NCBI GenBank assembly: GCA_036401375.1 | Contig: DASWVB010000002.1 | Coordinates: forward strand, 62,001-126,000 | Reading direction: 5' to 3' | Source: DASWUZ01 sp036401375 | Lineage (GTDB): Bacteria; Acidobacteriota; Terriglobia; Terriglobales; Acidobacteriaceae | DNA: 64,000 nucleotides | Shown: positions 8,991-18,069 of the stretch, one piece after another | Layout of the letters: every line of letters starts with the position of its first letter | Numbering within the stretch: the stretch's first letter is position 1 | Position numbers and translations under genes: made by a program | Notes under the pieces: generated by a model | What the model saw: only the letters and a program-made list of their open reading frames with translations | Database searches by the model: none | What the model was told of the DNA's origin: nothing

Positions 8991-10616
8991 ATGCAGACTG
9001 AGCTGGACCTCAAGAGCACAGGATCGGCCGGCACAGGCACCAGCCATCCTCACAGACTCGAACGCACAGCCGTGTCGCTGCTCTTCCTGATGCTCGCCCT
9101 CGCAGGCCTGGGCCAGGCGGCCGGCAAGCAGTTCGGCTATGACGAACTGGTGACGCTCAGGATCGCCAGCCTTCCGTCGTTTCACGATATCTACCAGTTC
9201 TTCGCCTCTGGTAAGGACACAACGGGATACCTGTGCGCGGTGGTCGTCCACGCCGCGAGGCGACTGCACGGAAGGCCTGAGATCACCACCAGGCTGGCCT
9301 TTGAGCTCGCCTACCTGCTGACCTGCGAGTGTATCTATCGCTTCATACGGGCTCGCTATGCTGCGGGCTTTGCACTTGCCGGAACGGCGGCCTTTGGCAT
9401 CGCGTACGTCTTCTACTTCGCGAGCGAAATCCGGCCATATGCCTTCGCGCTGCTGGGAGCGGGTGTAGGCGTCTACTGCTGGCAGCGGGCTAACCGGACA
9501 CCGCGACATCGGAGCCTGGCTATCTTTGGATTGTTCGCCGGACTCTCGATGGCGATTCTCTTTCATTTCTTCGCCGTGTTCCTGGTGGCGCCCTTCGCGC
9601 TTGCACAATGGGTGGAGGAGCGAACGGCCCGCAGACGGCGCCCCGCCATCTGGCTGGCCATCCTGCTCTATCCCGCCTCGGTGCTGCTGCTCGCTCCGAG
9701 CCTGCTCGCGTCCCATCGGGTCTACGGCGGCACCTTCTGGTCGAGGCCAAGCTATACCAACTTGATGGATATCTACATCCAGTACATGGACCTGCCCAGC
9801 AAGTCTCTTCCCGCAGCCCTTGCGGTGCTGGCGATTGCCATCTGGATGCATCGCACCGGCCGGCTCGGCCGCCTGGAGGCGTTCCTGGTGCGCGAACGCG
9901 GCGGCTCTTCCGGATACTCGTCCGGGGAGTGGACACTCGTCTTCGGCCTTGCATTTTTTCCGGTGGTCGCGTTCTTCGGGTCTTTTGCTCTCGGAGCCTA
10001 TCGCTGGTCTTACGTCCTGCCGTTTCACATTGGCATGGCACTGCTGGTCGCCGGCCTGCTGGCGGAGGTTACACGGCGTTCGACCAGGGCCGGGTGGGCT
10101 CTTGGGCTGGGCATGTGCCTGCTGCTGCTAGCGCAGAAGAAATCTCTGCTGATGCAGGGAACGCGCGTGCTGATTCACAGGCCTGCGGCCCCGTACCCCG
10201 CGGAGGCAAACCAGGGCTGGTACGAGTTGGTCCGTTCGAGTCCCCTGCCGCTGATCTCGGATGGCCCCGATCCGCTGGTGCGGCTGGAACATTATGCGCC
10301 GCCGGACATCGGCAGGCGCGCCATCTATCTGACGAGCAGGGAGAGGGCTCTACGCGTCCCCTCCTCAGTGACCAACGAGCTCAACATGGAGTACTTCAAC
10401 CCCGCGTTGCACTATAACGTCGAGGACTACGACACCTTCATCCGCAGCCACCACGACTTCCTGCTATTGACCAAGCCTGCACAGCTCATTCATACGTGGC
10501 TGTTCTATACACTGCTGCAGCAGGCGAAGACCGATGCGCGCATTCACATTGAGCTGGCCTGGGGCGAACGTCCTCTCGACACGACCGAGCAGATCTACCG
10601 CGTGCACGTGGAGTAA
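8991..10616 (+). CDS. GT-C type membrane glycosyltransferase (GT39/ArnT-like)
   Basis: A 541-residue polytopic membrane protein with about 10-12 hydrophobic helices. The first extracytoplasmic loop carries 'FGYDELVTLRIA', the acidic D-E pair expected of polyprenyl-phosphate-dependent GT-C enzymes, and the soluble part lies at the C-terminus (~390-541). These enzymes move a sugar from a lipid-phosphate carrier to lipid, glycan or protein outside the membrane; the substrate cannot be read from sequence. I chose ATG 8991 because GGAG at 8979-8982 sits 8 bases before it; a GTG at 8982 is the alternative. A second, unrelated-looking copy lies at 26166-27920. Confidence 0.8.
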   Translation: MQTELDLKSTGSAGTGTSHPHRLERTAVSLLFLMLALAGLGQAAGKQFGYDELVTLRIASLPSFHDIYQFFASGKDTTGYLCAVVVHAARRLHGRPEITTRLAFELAYLLTCECIYRFIRARYAAGFALAGTAAFGIAYVFYFASEIRPYAFALLGAGVGVYCWQRANRTPRHRSLAIFGLFAGLSMAILFHFFAVFLVAPFALAQWVEERTARRRRPAIWLAILLYPASVLLLAPSLLASHRVYGGTFWSRPSYTNLMDIYIQYMDLPSKSLPAALAVLAIAIWMHRTGRLGRLEAFLVRERGGSSGYSSGEWTLVFGLAFFPVVAFFGSFALGAYRWSYVLPFHIGMALLVAGLLAEVTRRSTRAGWALGLGMCLLLLAQKKSLLMQGTRVLIHRPAAPYPAEANQGWYELVRSSPLPLISDGPDPLVRLEHYAPPDIGRRAIYLTSRERALRVPSSVTNELNMEYFNPALHYNVEDYDTFIRSHHDFLLLTKPAQLIHTWLFYTLLQQAKTDARIHIELAWGERPLDTTEQIYRVHVE

Positions 10617-10649
10617 CGCCCGCAACCTGCCTCCGTACCAACAAGGCCA

Positions 10650-10680
10650 GGTGCCCCACGTCTCGCGTTGAGACGTGGGA
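10650..10680 (-). repeat. Palindromic REP-like element, copy D
   Basis: A 10-bp perfect stem, arms 10655-10664 and 10670-10679 with a 5-base loop. Read on the minus strand it has the form TCCCA...GTCTC-n5-GAGAC...TGGGGCACC, sharing its outer ends with the elements at 16486, 35690 and 53508. It lies between convergent genes, 34 bases after the glycosyltransferase stop, and could also act as a terminator, though no T-run follows. Confidence 0.65.
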
Positions 10681-10760
10681 CTCTTCCATCCGGGAGTAAG
10701 TCCCGCCGGGTAACTCGCTCTCGGACTAAGTTCCGACAGACCCGCGAGAAGTCGCGAGCC

Positions 10761-11483
10761 TCAGGACACACCGTGCGTTGTAGCCCAATCGAGCCGCTTC
10801 CATCGCCCATCGACGAGCTCGACAGCCTGCCAGTAATCCTCGCCGCACAGGCTACCGCACCACTGGCTGACAAACACCATAGCGACCGTGTGATGGGCAT
10901 TGAAGTAGACCCGACTGAATGCAAACAGCGCTGAGGCCCGTTTATACTTCGCGACCACGGCCTCGTCCTTTCCGTGGAATGTTGCGCGCGAGCCGCGAAA
11001 CTCTTCCTGCTGCTGCCGGTCGAGCAGACGAACCGGCGCCGTAGTCTTCCATGCCTCGGGATCGAGCATGATCCTTTCGTGGCAGTTCAGGAAGTAGTCG
11101 TCGAGGATCTCAGCGTAGTCGTGCTGATGCGCCGCATCGGGTTGAGCGGCAGTACGCGGATCGAACTGCGCTGCCCAGCTAGAATCGCCTGCCCCGGGCA
11201 GCTTGCTACAGGGTCGATCGGGGCTCGCCAGCGTGGTGGTCGCCTCCTCCACAAGCCACAACTCGTGCTCCCAACCGGCGTTCGCGATCTCGCCGATGGG
11301 CAGCAGGCTTGAATAGATGGCGTAGGACTCGGCTGCCCGATCGGCGGGCATGGCGATCGGAGCAAGCGGAGCAACGGCCTTCGGGTCGTCCTGTTGACCG
11401 GGCGAAAGCGCGCAGCAGAACAGCATCACCCCTAACGAGATGGAAGCAGCTATCTTCACGCGTCCGGCCGTGGCATACGCCAT
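10761..11483 (-). CDS. Secreted protein of unknown function
   Basis: A 240-residue protein starting MAYATAGRVKIAASISLGVM, a signal peptide ending near SPGQ. I do not recognise the mature part. It is acidic and hydrophilic, with four cysteines that could pair (one in FLNCHER, two in CGSLCGED, one near RPCSKLPG). The stretch 'FSRVYFNAHHTVAMVFVSQW' is the most conserved-looking block. An upstream ATG at 11546 overlaps the glgP stop as ATGA, which could couple translation, but it would put 21 Arg-rich residues before the signal peptide, so I prefer the internal start. No clear Shine-Dalgarno at either. It probably shares the glgP transcript. Confidence 0.65.
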   Translation of the reverse strand: MAYATAGRVKIAASISLGVMLFCCALSPGQQDDPKAVAPLAPIAMPADRAAESYAIYSSLLPIGEIANAGWEHELWLVEEATTTLASPDRPCSKLPGAGDSSWAAQFDPRTAAQPDAAHQHDYAEILDDYFLNCHERIMLDPEAWKTTAPVRLLDRQQQEEFRGSRATFHGKDEAVVAKYKRASALFAFSRVYFNAHHTVAMVFVSQWCGSLCGEDYWQAVELVDGRWKRLDWATTHGVS

Positions 11484-11542
11484 TGGACGGCGCTGGCGGC
11501 AAGTCGTTTCAGTGCGCCCGCTTTGGAGCCGCGGTACGAAGC

Positions 11543-14203
11543 TCATCCCGTGGCGCGGGACTCGCTCGACGTGCCTCCGGCCGCCGGAACATAGCAGTGC
11601 AGGGTGTAGTCCATCACCATGCGATCAGCATTGAAGCGCCATCCCAGGGTGCGGATGGTGCGCTTCATGCGTTTGATCCAGCCCCGCGGCAGACCGTCCC
11701 GGTCGCACTGAAAGTAGAGCGGAATGACCTCTTCGCGGAGCACGCGGTAGAGGTCCTCTCCATCGCGAGTGTCGTGCATGTCCATGTTGGAGTGGGTGCG
11801 TCCGGTGCCGATGGCGAAGCCGTTGAGCCCGTCATAGGCCTCTGCCCACCAGCCGTCGAGGACGGAGAGGTTGAGCCCGCCGTTGAGGACGACCTTTTGC
11901 CCGCTGGTGCCCGAGGCCTCAAGCGGCCGGCGCGGATTGTTGAGCCAGACGTCGACGCCCTGCACCAGGTGGCGTGCGACGTTGATGTCGTAGTCCTCGA
12001 CGAAGACCAGCTTGTCGGCGAACCTGGAATTGCGCATCAGCTCGGCTATTTGCTGCAGGACGCGCTTGCCGGGCTCATCCCGCGGGTGCGCCTTGCCGGC
12101 GAAGACGAACTGCACGGGCCGCTTCGGATCGTTGACCATGTTGGTCAGCCGTTCTACGTCTGCAAGGAAGAGGTTGGCGCGCTTATAGGTGGCAAATCGC
12201 CTGGCAAAGCCGATGGTCAGGGCGTCGGGGCTGAGCACCTTCGACAGCCGCTGCAGAGTCTCACGGGGCTCCCCGCGGCGCTCGGCCTGCTCGACCGCGC
12301 GCCGCCGGATGAACTCGAGCATCTGCGACTTCAGGCTGAGGTGGGTCTCCCAGAGCTCGCCATCGTCTACGCTTTCGAACTCCTCCCAGATGGCAGCCTC
12401 ACCGCTGTGCTGATTCCAGTTGGTGCGCAGGTGGCGATCGTAGAGGCGGAACATCTGCGGAGCCAGCCAGGAGGGCACGTGCACCCCGTTGGTGATGTGT
12501 CCGATGGGGACCTCTTCAGCCGTCTTTCCCGGGTGCAGGCTGGTCCACATGGCGCGCGAGACCTCGCCGTGCAGGGAGGAGACCGCATTCGCCCGGCGCG
12601 AGAGCTTCAGGCCCAGCACCGTCATGCAGAAATCTTCCGTATGGTCGTCGGGATGCTCGCGTCCGAAGCCGGTAAACTTGTCGCGCGACAGGCCGAGTTC
12701 CTCGCGCAGCGGCCCAAGATGCTCCTCGATCAGGTCGGAGCTGAAGCGGTCATGCCCGGCCGGCACCGGGGTGTGGGTGGTGAAGACGACTTCGCGCGAG
12801 ACAGTGCTGGCCGCCTCGTCGAAGTTCATGCCCTCCTCGATCATGCGGTCGCGAATGGCTTCAAAGACGGCGAAGCCGCTATGGCCCTCGTTCAGGTGGA
12901 GCACGCCCGGGCAGATGCCCATCGCCTTCAACGCGCGGAAGCCGCCGATGCCGAGCAGCAGCTCCTGCCGGATGCGGGTGCGGCCGTCGCCGCCATAGAG
13001 TCGCGAGGTGAGCTCAAGGTCCTCGGGTGCGTTTCCCTCGACGTTGGAGTCGAGCAGCAGCAGGTCGCAGCGGCCGACCTTCATCCGCCAGACCTTGGCG
13101 CGAATGACGCCGGTCCGGGTCGCGATCTCGATCACCACCGGCAGCCCGTTGGGCCCGATCGCGACCTGCATCGGCAGCTGGTTTATGTCCGTGTGGATGT
13201 ACTCCTCCTGCTGCCAGCCGGTACGATCGAGGCGCTGCAGGAAGTATCCCTGACCGTAGAAGAGTCCAACGCCGACCAGGGGGATGTCGAGGTCGGAGGC
13301 GCTCTTGATGTGGTCTCCCGCGAGGATGCCGAGGCCGCCGGAGTAGATCGGCACCGACTCATGGAGGCCAAACTCGGCAGAGAAGTAGCCGACGGGCCGC
13401 GAACGAAGTACTCCAGCATGAGTCGCGCCCCAGGTTCGGTCCGCCTGCAGGTACTCCTGCTGACGCCGGTAGGCATAGTTGATGCGGCTGTGCAGCATCA
13501 GTTCGCCGGAGCGCCGCTCCACCTCAGCCAGCGGGAGTTCGTTGAGCAGGGCGATGGGGTTCTGGTTGAGTTTGCGCCAGCCGACCGGGTTCAGGTCGCG
13601 GAAGAGGCTGATGGTGTCATGATCCCAGCTCCACCACAGGTTGCGGGCCAGGGACCAGAGACGCTCCTGTGCGGGCGCGATGAAGCGGTCGAGATTTCGC
13701 GCTTCGCTGACCACCGGACCGACCTGGGCGGCGGCCTCGACAAGCATCTGTACCTCTGCCTCGCTGAAGATGCGCGGCTCCCGCGTCTGCACGACCAGCA
13801 CGCCTTGCAGGCTGCCCCGATCGATGAGCGGAACGCCGAGAAAGGAGGTGTACGCGTCCTCCCCGCTCTCGGTGATGTATTTAAAGCGGGGATGCTTCTT
13901 CACCTCTTCAACCGCGACCGGGCGCACCTGCTCGGCGACCAGACCCGCGAGCCCCTCGTTGAGGGCCAGGTGGACGGTGCCAATACACCGGGAGGACAGC
14001 CCGAGGGTCGCTGCCAGGACGAGGTTAGCGCGGTCGGGCTCGAGCAGGTAAGCGGAGCAGACGTCGGTATGGAAGCGCTTGGCGATCAAGGCGACTACGT
14101 TGCCCAGCGTCTCCGCTGGTGTGCCACCCTCGGCTGCCAGGTTGGCAATCTCCTCCAGGGTGAGGACCTGGCTGGGATCGAGTACGTCAATGGAGTGGCT
14201 CAT
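11543..14203 (-). CDS. glgP: Alpha-glucan phosphorylase (GT35) with N-terminal GAF domain
   Basis: An 886-residue protein. Residues ~15-170 form a GAF domain similar to that of PtsP (FLGVPLIDRG, LQGVLVVQTREPRIF). Residues ~175-290 are the DUF3417-type start of the short-form glucan phosphorylases (RNLWWSWDHDT, NPIALLNELP), and the rest is the GT35 catalytic region. The PLP-binding motif EASGTSGQK places the lysine near residue 770, followed by 'LNGGLNLSVLDGWW'. The enzyme releases glucose 1-phosphate from glycogen or maltodextrin with inorganic phosphate. A GAGGG ribosome binding site lies 7 bases before the ATG. The fused GAF domain is unusual and may bind a small regulator. Confidence 0.9.
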   Translation of the reverse strand: MSHSIDVLDPSQVLTLEEIANLAAEGGTPAETLGNVVALIAKRFHTDVCSAYLLEPDRANLVLAATLGLSSRCIGTVHLALNEGLAGLVAEQVRPVAVEEVKKHPRFKYITESGEDAYTSFLGVPLIDRGSLQGVLVVQTREPRIFSEAEVQMLVEAAAQVGPVVSEARNLDRFIAPAQERLWSLARNLWWSWDHDTISLFRDLNPVGWRKLNQNPIALLNELPLAEVERRSGELMLHSRINYAYRRQQEYLQADRTWGATHAGVLRSRPVGYFSAEFGLHESVPIYSGGLGILAGDHIKSASDLDIPLVGVGLFYGQGYFLQRLDRTGWQQEEYIHTDINQLPMQVAIGPNGLPVVIEIATRTGVIRAKVWRMKVGRCDLLLLDSNVEGNAPEDLELTSRLYGGDGRTRIRQELLLGIGGFRALKAMGICPGVLHLNEGHSGFAVFEAIRDRMIEEGMNFDEAASTVSREVVFTTHTPVPAGHDRFSSDLIEEHLGPLREELGLSRDKFTGFGREHPDDHTEDFCMTVLGLKLSRRANAVSSLHGEVSRAMWTSLHPGKTAEEVPIGHITNGVHVPSWLAPQMFRLYDRHLRTNWNQHSGEAAIWEEFESVDDGELWETHLSLKSQMLEFIRRRAVEQAERRGEPRETLQRLSKVLSPDALTIGFARRFATYKRANLFLADVERLTNMVNDPKRPVQFVFAGKAHPRDEPGKRVLQQIAELMRNSRFADKLVFVEDYDINVARHLVQGVDVWLNNPRRPLEASGTSGQKVVLNGGLNLSVLDGWWAEAYDGLNGFAIGTGRTHSNMDMHDTRDGEDLYRVLREEVIPLYFQCDRDGLPRGWIKRMKRTIRTLGWRFNADRMVMDYTLHCYVPAAGGTSSESRATG

Positions 14204-14656
14204 TCGAATCCCTCGAATTCTTGTCCTGTTTCAGGCTTGCTATCGGTCACCGTCGCCGCTCCGTCACGCTCTGCGGCTACGCGAGGAGGTGCCCGGCGGA
14301 CAGATTTGGCCGGCCGATGGATCGTCTATCGGCAGAGAAGCCGCCTTCATGGCAGGGCAAGGCGCATTCAACGGTTAAGGTGGATTCTCGACGGGGAGAG
14401 TGGAGTTCTGGACCAGCTGTGCGATCTTCCGGGTCAGGTCCGGAGGCATTCCTCCGGTGCAATGCTTTATCAAAAGCTACTCGAAAGATTTGCCCATAAT
14501 ACAGTTAAAAGTGTGCGCTGCTGTGGGAAAATCGGCCATCGGACGCGCTGTCCCGATTTGGAGAGGGCGGGAGCAGCAGCGGTCGATCGTGCCGGATGCA
14601 GTCCGGAGGGGCTTGGTTCACCTTGCTCCACCCCAGGTAAGGAGTGTGCAGCGGGT
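14204..14656. other. Divergent intergenic region between glgP and the VOC gene
   Basis: 453 bases between divergent genes. It contains a small hairpin, 7-bp arms CCGGAGG/CCTCCGG at 14440-14446 and 14451-14457 with a 4-base loop, and an A+T-richer patch (around 14485-14530, TTGCCCATAATACAG) that is the most promoter-like stretch before the VOC gene. No open frame here looks like a real protein. Confidence 0.4.
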
Positions 14657-15058
14657 ATGAAGATCAACGGACTCGTGCCGCTGCTGCAGGTCTTTGACAT
14701 GGCGAGCTCCCTGCACTTTTATCGCGACCTGCTTGGCTTCGAGGTCGTGACGTCCTCGCCGGCCTACAATGCGGAGGGCGACTTCCACTGGGCGCTGCTG
14801 CGGCTGGAGGGCGTCGAGTTGATGCTTAACACGGCCTATGACGAGGGCGAACGGCCGCCAGCGCCCGATGAGGCAAGACTCGCCTCTCACGGTGACGTAG
14901 GGCTCTACTTCGGCTGTCATGACGTCAACGCGGCTTACGAAGAACTCGAGCGTAAGGGTCTGAACATTGGGCCTCCGCTCGACCAGCGGTATGGAATGCG
15001 CCAACTCACACTGAAAGACCCTGACGGCTACCTGCTTATCTTCCAGCGTCCCGTTTAG
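14657..15058 (+). CDS. VOC superfamily (glyoxalase/bleomycin resistance-like) protein
   Basis: A 133-residue protein with the paired beta-alpha-beta-beta-beta modules of the vicinal oxygen chelate fold: an opening 'VPLLQVFDMASSLHFYRDLL' and the closing 'LTLKDPDGYLLIFQRP'. Metal-ligand positions look partly kept (a Glu in the closing strands is not obvious, and the first ligand is Gln or Asp), so the activity cannot be assigned; resistance-type binding proteins and C-C or C-O bond enzymes both share the fold. AAGGAG lies at 14639-14644 before the ATG. It stands alone upstream of aroC. Confidence 0.8.
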   Translation: MKINGLVPLLQVFDMASSLHFYRDLLGFEVVTSSPAYNAEGDFHWALLRLEGVELMLNTAYDEGERPPAPDEARLASHGDVGLYFGCHDVNAAYEELERKGLNIGPPLDQRYGMRQLTLKDPDGYLLIFQRPV

Positions 15059-15252
15059 CCGCAGCCAGCAGAGAGGCACCGGCGCGCGCTGCTGCTCTAC
15101 CGTTTACGAGGGAACCGGTGCGACCAAGAGCAACTCGTCCGCGATGGATGCTGGCAATTGTTCGATGAGCCGAAGGACGGCGTCTCCTCTTCGATCAGCC
15201 CCGATCTGGTGGAGCGGGCTAGGCTACAATCGAAGCGGGAACCGCACAGAGA

Positions 15253-16431
15253 ATGCTACGTTTTTCAACTGCAGGGGAGTCGCACGGGGAGAGTCTGATC
15301 GCCCTGGTTTCAGGGTTGCCGGCCGGGCTTGATGTCGATTCTGAATTCATCAATCGCGAACTCTGGCGGCGCCAGCAGGGGTACGGCCGCGGTGGACGCA
15401 TGCGCATCGAGCGGGACACGGCGCACATTCTCTCCGGCGTCTATCACGGCAGGACGATCGGCTCCCCGGTTGCCATTGAGATCGAGAACCGCGACTGGAA
15501 GAACTGGACAGAGATACTGCCGGTGGCGGCCGGTGACGCGGTCAAGCATAAGGCAGTAGCGTCGCCGCGCCCCGGGCATGCGGACCTGGCCGGCGCGCTC
15601 AAGTACAACTTCCCCGATGCGCGCTATGTGCTCGAACGTGCGTCGGCTCGCGAGTCGACGGCGCGGGTCGCTGCCGGAGGCCTGGGCAAGCTGCTGCTGA
15701 ACGCGCTTGGGATCGATGTGGCGAGTCACGTGATTCGGGTCGGGCATGCGGAGCTCGAACGCGACGCCGAGTGGGAAGAGATTGTTGCGCTTCGGCAGAA
15801 GGACGAGGTGCTGCTGGGCTGCGTCGATGCCGTCGCCGAGGAGCGCATGAAGGCCGAGGTCGACCAGGTGCTGCGTACCGGCGACTCGATCGGCGGCGTG
15901 TTTGAAGTGGTCGTTCATGGAGCGCCCGCAGGCCTCGGTACCTACGCGAACTGGGACGAGCGTCTGGATGGAATCCTCGCAGCTGCGGTGATGTCGCTGC
16001 AGGCGGTGAAGGCGGTTGAGATCGGACGCGGCGTGACGTCAGCGCAGTCCTTCGGCTCCCAAGTGCACGATGCCATCGGCTACAGCGAACATGCCAATGG
16101 CGCTCATACCCGGTTCACCCGCGAACACAACAATGCGGGCGGAATCGAGGGTGGCGTGTCGAACGGAGAAGACATCGTGGTGCGCGGTTACTTGAAGCCC
16201 ATTTCGACGCTGCGGCGGCCGCTGGCATCGGTTCGCTTCGATACACGGGAGGCGACCAAGGCGGCCTATGAGCGCAGCGATGTCTGCGTTGTTCCCGCAG
16301 CGGGAGTTGCGGCAGAGGCAATGGTTGCGCTGGTGGTGGCGCGGCTGGCGATAGAGAAGTTTGGCGGAGACTCGGTAGGTGAGATGCGCCGCAATTATGC
16401 CGGCTACCTGGAGCAGATTCGCTGCTACTGA
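15253..16431 (+). CDS. aroC: Chorismate synthase
   Basis: A 392-residue protein with the family signatures 'MLRFSTAGESHGESLIALV', QQGYGRGGRM, RPGHADLAGALKY and the C-terminal 'RFDTREATKAAYERSDVC'. It converts EPSP to chorismate with reduced FMN, the last step of the shikimate pathway. The length fits the Gram-positive-like long form (~390 residues). The start directly opens on the family N-terminus. It precedes def by 190 bases that hold a repeat, so the two are probably separate transcription units. Confidence 0.96.
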   Translation: MLRFSTAGESHGESLIALVSGLPAGLDVDSEFINRELWRRQQGYGRGGRMRIERDTAHILSGVYHGRTIGSPVAIEIENRDWKNWTEILPVAAGDAVKHKAVASPRPGHADLAGALKYNFPDARYVLERASARESTARVAAGGLGKLLLNALGIDVASHVIRVGHAELERDAEWEEIVALRQKDEVLLGCVDAVAEERMKAEVDQVLRTGDSIGGVFEVVVHGAPAGLGTYANWDERLDGILAAAVMSLQAVKAVEIGRGVTSAQSFGSQVHDAIGYSEHANGAHTRFTREHNNAGGIEGGVSNGEDIVVRGYLKPISTLRRPLASVRFDTREATKAAYERSDVCVVPAAGVAAEAMVALVVARLAIEKFGGDSVGEMRRNYAGYLEQIRCY

Positions 16432-16485
16432 CCGTGATCTCGGTGCTTCGGATCGACTTCCGGATTTGCTGCTTCGGTAAGAGAG

Positions 16486-16516
16486 CCGTGTCTCGGAGGC
16501 GAGACATGGGGCACCC
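16486..16516 (+). repeat. Palindromic REP-like element, copy E
   Basis: Arms 16486-16494 and 16501-16509 (9 bp with one G-T pair) around a 6-base loop, followed by GGGGCACCC. The core GTCTC-n6-GAGAC and the right end match copy D in opposite orientation. It lies 54 bases after aroC and before def. Confidence 0.55.
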
Positions 16517-16531
16517 TCCTGGCACCCTCCT
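16510..16531 (+). repeat. 11-bp perfect tandem duplication
   Basis: The unit GGCACCCTCCT occurs twice in direct succession at 16510-16520 and 16521-16531. It overlaps the right end of REP-like copy E, and looks like slippage at the element boundary. Confidence 0.7.
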
Positions 16532-16621
16532 GGTTGGAGATGGAAGCCCTGCTGTCGAGGTCATGAGCAGCGAGCTGCGTGGCGCTGGACGGGTGATTGT
16601 GAGAGGAATGATCCAGGCATC

Positions 16622-17137
16622 ATGATTCGTCCCATTGTGTTGTACCCCGACCCGATCCTGCAGAGGCCGGCCGAGCCGGTCACCGAGTTCGACGATGCGC
16701 TACGTGCGTTTGTTGAAGATATGTTCGAGTCGATGTACGCGGCGCAGGGCATCGGTCTGGCTGCACCGCAGGTAGGTGTGGCGAAGCGTCTTACGGTGGT
16801 CGATCTGAGCTTCAACAAGACACCGGAGGACAAGCTGGTACTGATCAATCCAGAGATCATCACGCGGGAGGGCAAGCAGTACAGCGAAGAGGGATGCCTG
16901 AGCCTGCCGGAGATTCGTGAGAAGGTGCACCGCGCGGCGAAGGTCACGATACGCGCGCAGAACGCTCATGGGGAGTGGTTTGAGAAAACCGCCGAGGAGC
17001 TGCTCTCGCGCGCCTTCCAGCACGAGATCGATCATCTCGACGGAGTGCTCTTTATCTTCCGGGTGAGCGCGTTGAAGCGCGATCTGCTGCTGCGGAAGAT
17101 CCGCAAGATGCAGAAGGCCGGCGAGTGGGTCGCTTGA
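16622..17137 (+). CDS. def: Peptide deformylase
   Basis: A 171-residue protein with all three deformylase motifs: GIGLAAPQVG, EEGCLSLPE (metal-binding Cys) and QHEIDHLDG (two metal-binding His and catalytic Glu). It removes the formyl group from the initiator methionine of new proteins. Its end overlaps the start of fmt by 13 bases, so the formylation and deformylation enzymes are co-translated, as is common in bacteria. Confidence 0.96.
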   Translation: MIRPIVLYPDPILQRPAEPVTEFDDALRAFVEDMFESMYAAQGIGLAAPQVGVAKRLTVVDLSFNKTPEDKLVLINPEIITREGKQYSEEGCLSLPEIREKVHRAAKVTIRAQNAHGEWFEKTAEELLSRAFQHEIDHLDGVLFIFRVSALKRDLLLRKIRKMQKAGEWVA

Positions 17138-18066
17138 GGCTGGTCTTCTGCGGAACACCCGCATTCGCCGTACCAACTCTAAAGTCTTTGCTGAGTGCCG
17201 GGCACGATATCAGGCTGGTGGTGACGCAGCCGGACCGTCCCCAGGGCAGGGCGATGACGGTGTCTGCTACCCCTGTAAAGGCGGCCGCTCTGGGTGCCGG
17301 CCTCGACGTCGTCCAGCCGGAGAAGATCAAGAATAATCTTGAATTTCGCGCTCAGCTTGAAGCGATTGCGCCTGACGCGATCATCGTGGTGGCGTATGGG
17401 CGCATCATTCCAAAATGGATGGTCGATCTGCCCCGGCATGGCAACATCAACCTGCACGGCTCGCTGCTGCCGAAGTATCGTGGTGCGGCTCCGATCCAGT
17501 GGGCGGTTGCGATGGGGGAGACTGTCACCGGCGCGACCACCATGCGTATCGATGAGGGGCTGGACACGGGAGACATGCTGCTCCAGCGCGAGCTGCCGGT
17601 CGGGCCCGATCAGACCGCTGAGGATATCTATCCGCTGCTGGCGGTGCAGGGTGCGGAGCTGATGATCGAGACCCTGGACGGTTTAGCTGCGGGGAGGATT
17701 GAGCCGCGGAAGCAGGATGAGAGGGGCGCAACATTGGCCCCGATGCTCAGGCGCGAAGAGGGTCAAATTGACTTCAGCCGGGAAGCGGCGGAGATCTATA
17801 ACCGGTGGCGCGGATTCCAGCCCTGGCCTGGAGCCTACAGCACGCTTGGCGGTAAGAAGCTGACGATTCACCGGATGCGTCCAGCGCCAGACTCTATTGG
17901 GGCGGGGGCGGGCGAGCTGCGGATGGTCGATGGCAAGCTCTACGCGGGTTGCGGCAGCGGCACAGCTATCGAACTGCTCGACGTCCAACTCGAAGGCAAG
18001 AAGCGTCTGCCGGTAGCGGAGTTCCTGCGCGGTGCAGCGCTGCCCGATCCGCCGAGGCTGGGCTGA
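17125..18066 (+). CDS. fmt: Methionyl-tRNA formyltransferase
   Basis: A 313-residue protein with 'RLVFCGTPAFAVPTL', the catalytic block 'NINLHGSLLPKYRGAAPIQW' and DTGDMLLQ, all typical of Fmt. The C-terminal OB-like domain spans ~205-313. It formylates Met-tRNAfMet from 10-formyl-THF. The start is a GTG at 17125 inside def; a TTG at 17134 would remove three residues. The next gene begins 3 bases after the stop. Confidence 0.95.
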   Translation: MGRLRLVFCGTPAFAVPTLKSLLSAGHDIRLVVTQPDRPQGRAMTVSATPVKAAALGAGLDVVQPEKIKNNLEFRAQLEAIAPDAIIVVAYGRIIPKWMVDLPRHGNINLHGSLLPKYRGAAPIQWAVAMGETVTGATTMRIDEGLDTGDMLLQRELPVGPDQTAEDIYPLLAVQGAELMIETLDGLAAGRIEPRKQDERGATLAPMLRREEGQIDFSREAAEIYNRWRGFQPWPGAYSTLGGKKLTIHRMRPAPDSIGAGAGELRMVDGKLYAGCGSGTAIELLDVQLEGKKRLPVAEFLRGAALPDPPRLG

Positions 18067-18069
18067 GTC

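Noticed and set aside
11309..15058. 1249-residue plus-strand frame ending in the VOC gene
   Set aside because: Most of it is antisense to glgP. Only its last 133 residues, from the ATG at 14657, are protein-like, so I call only the VOC gene.
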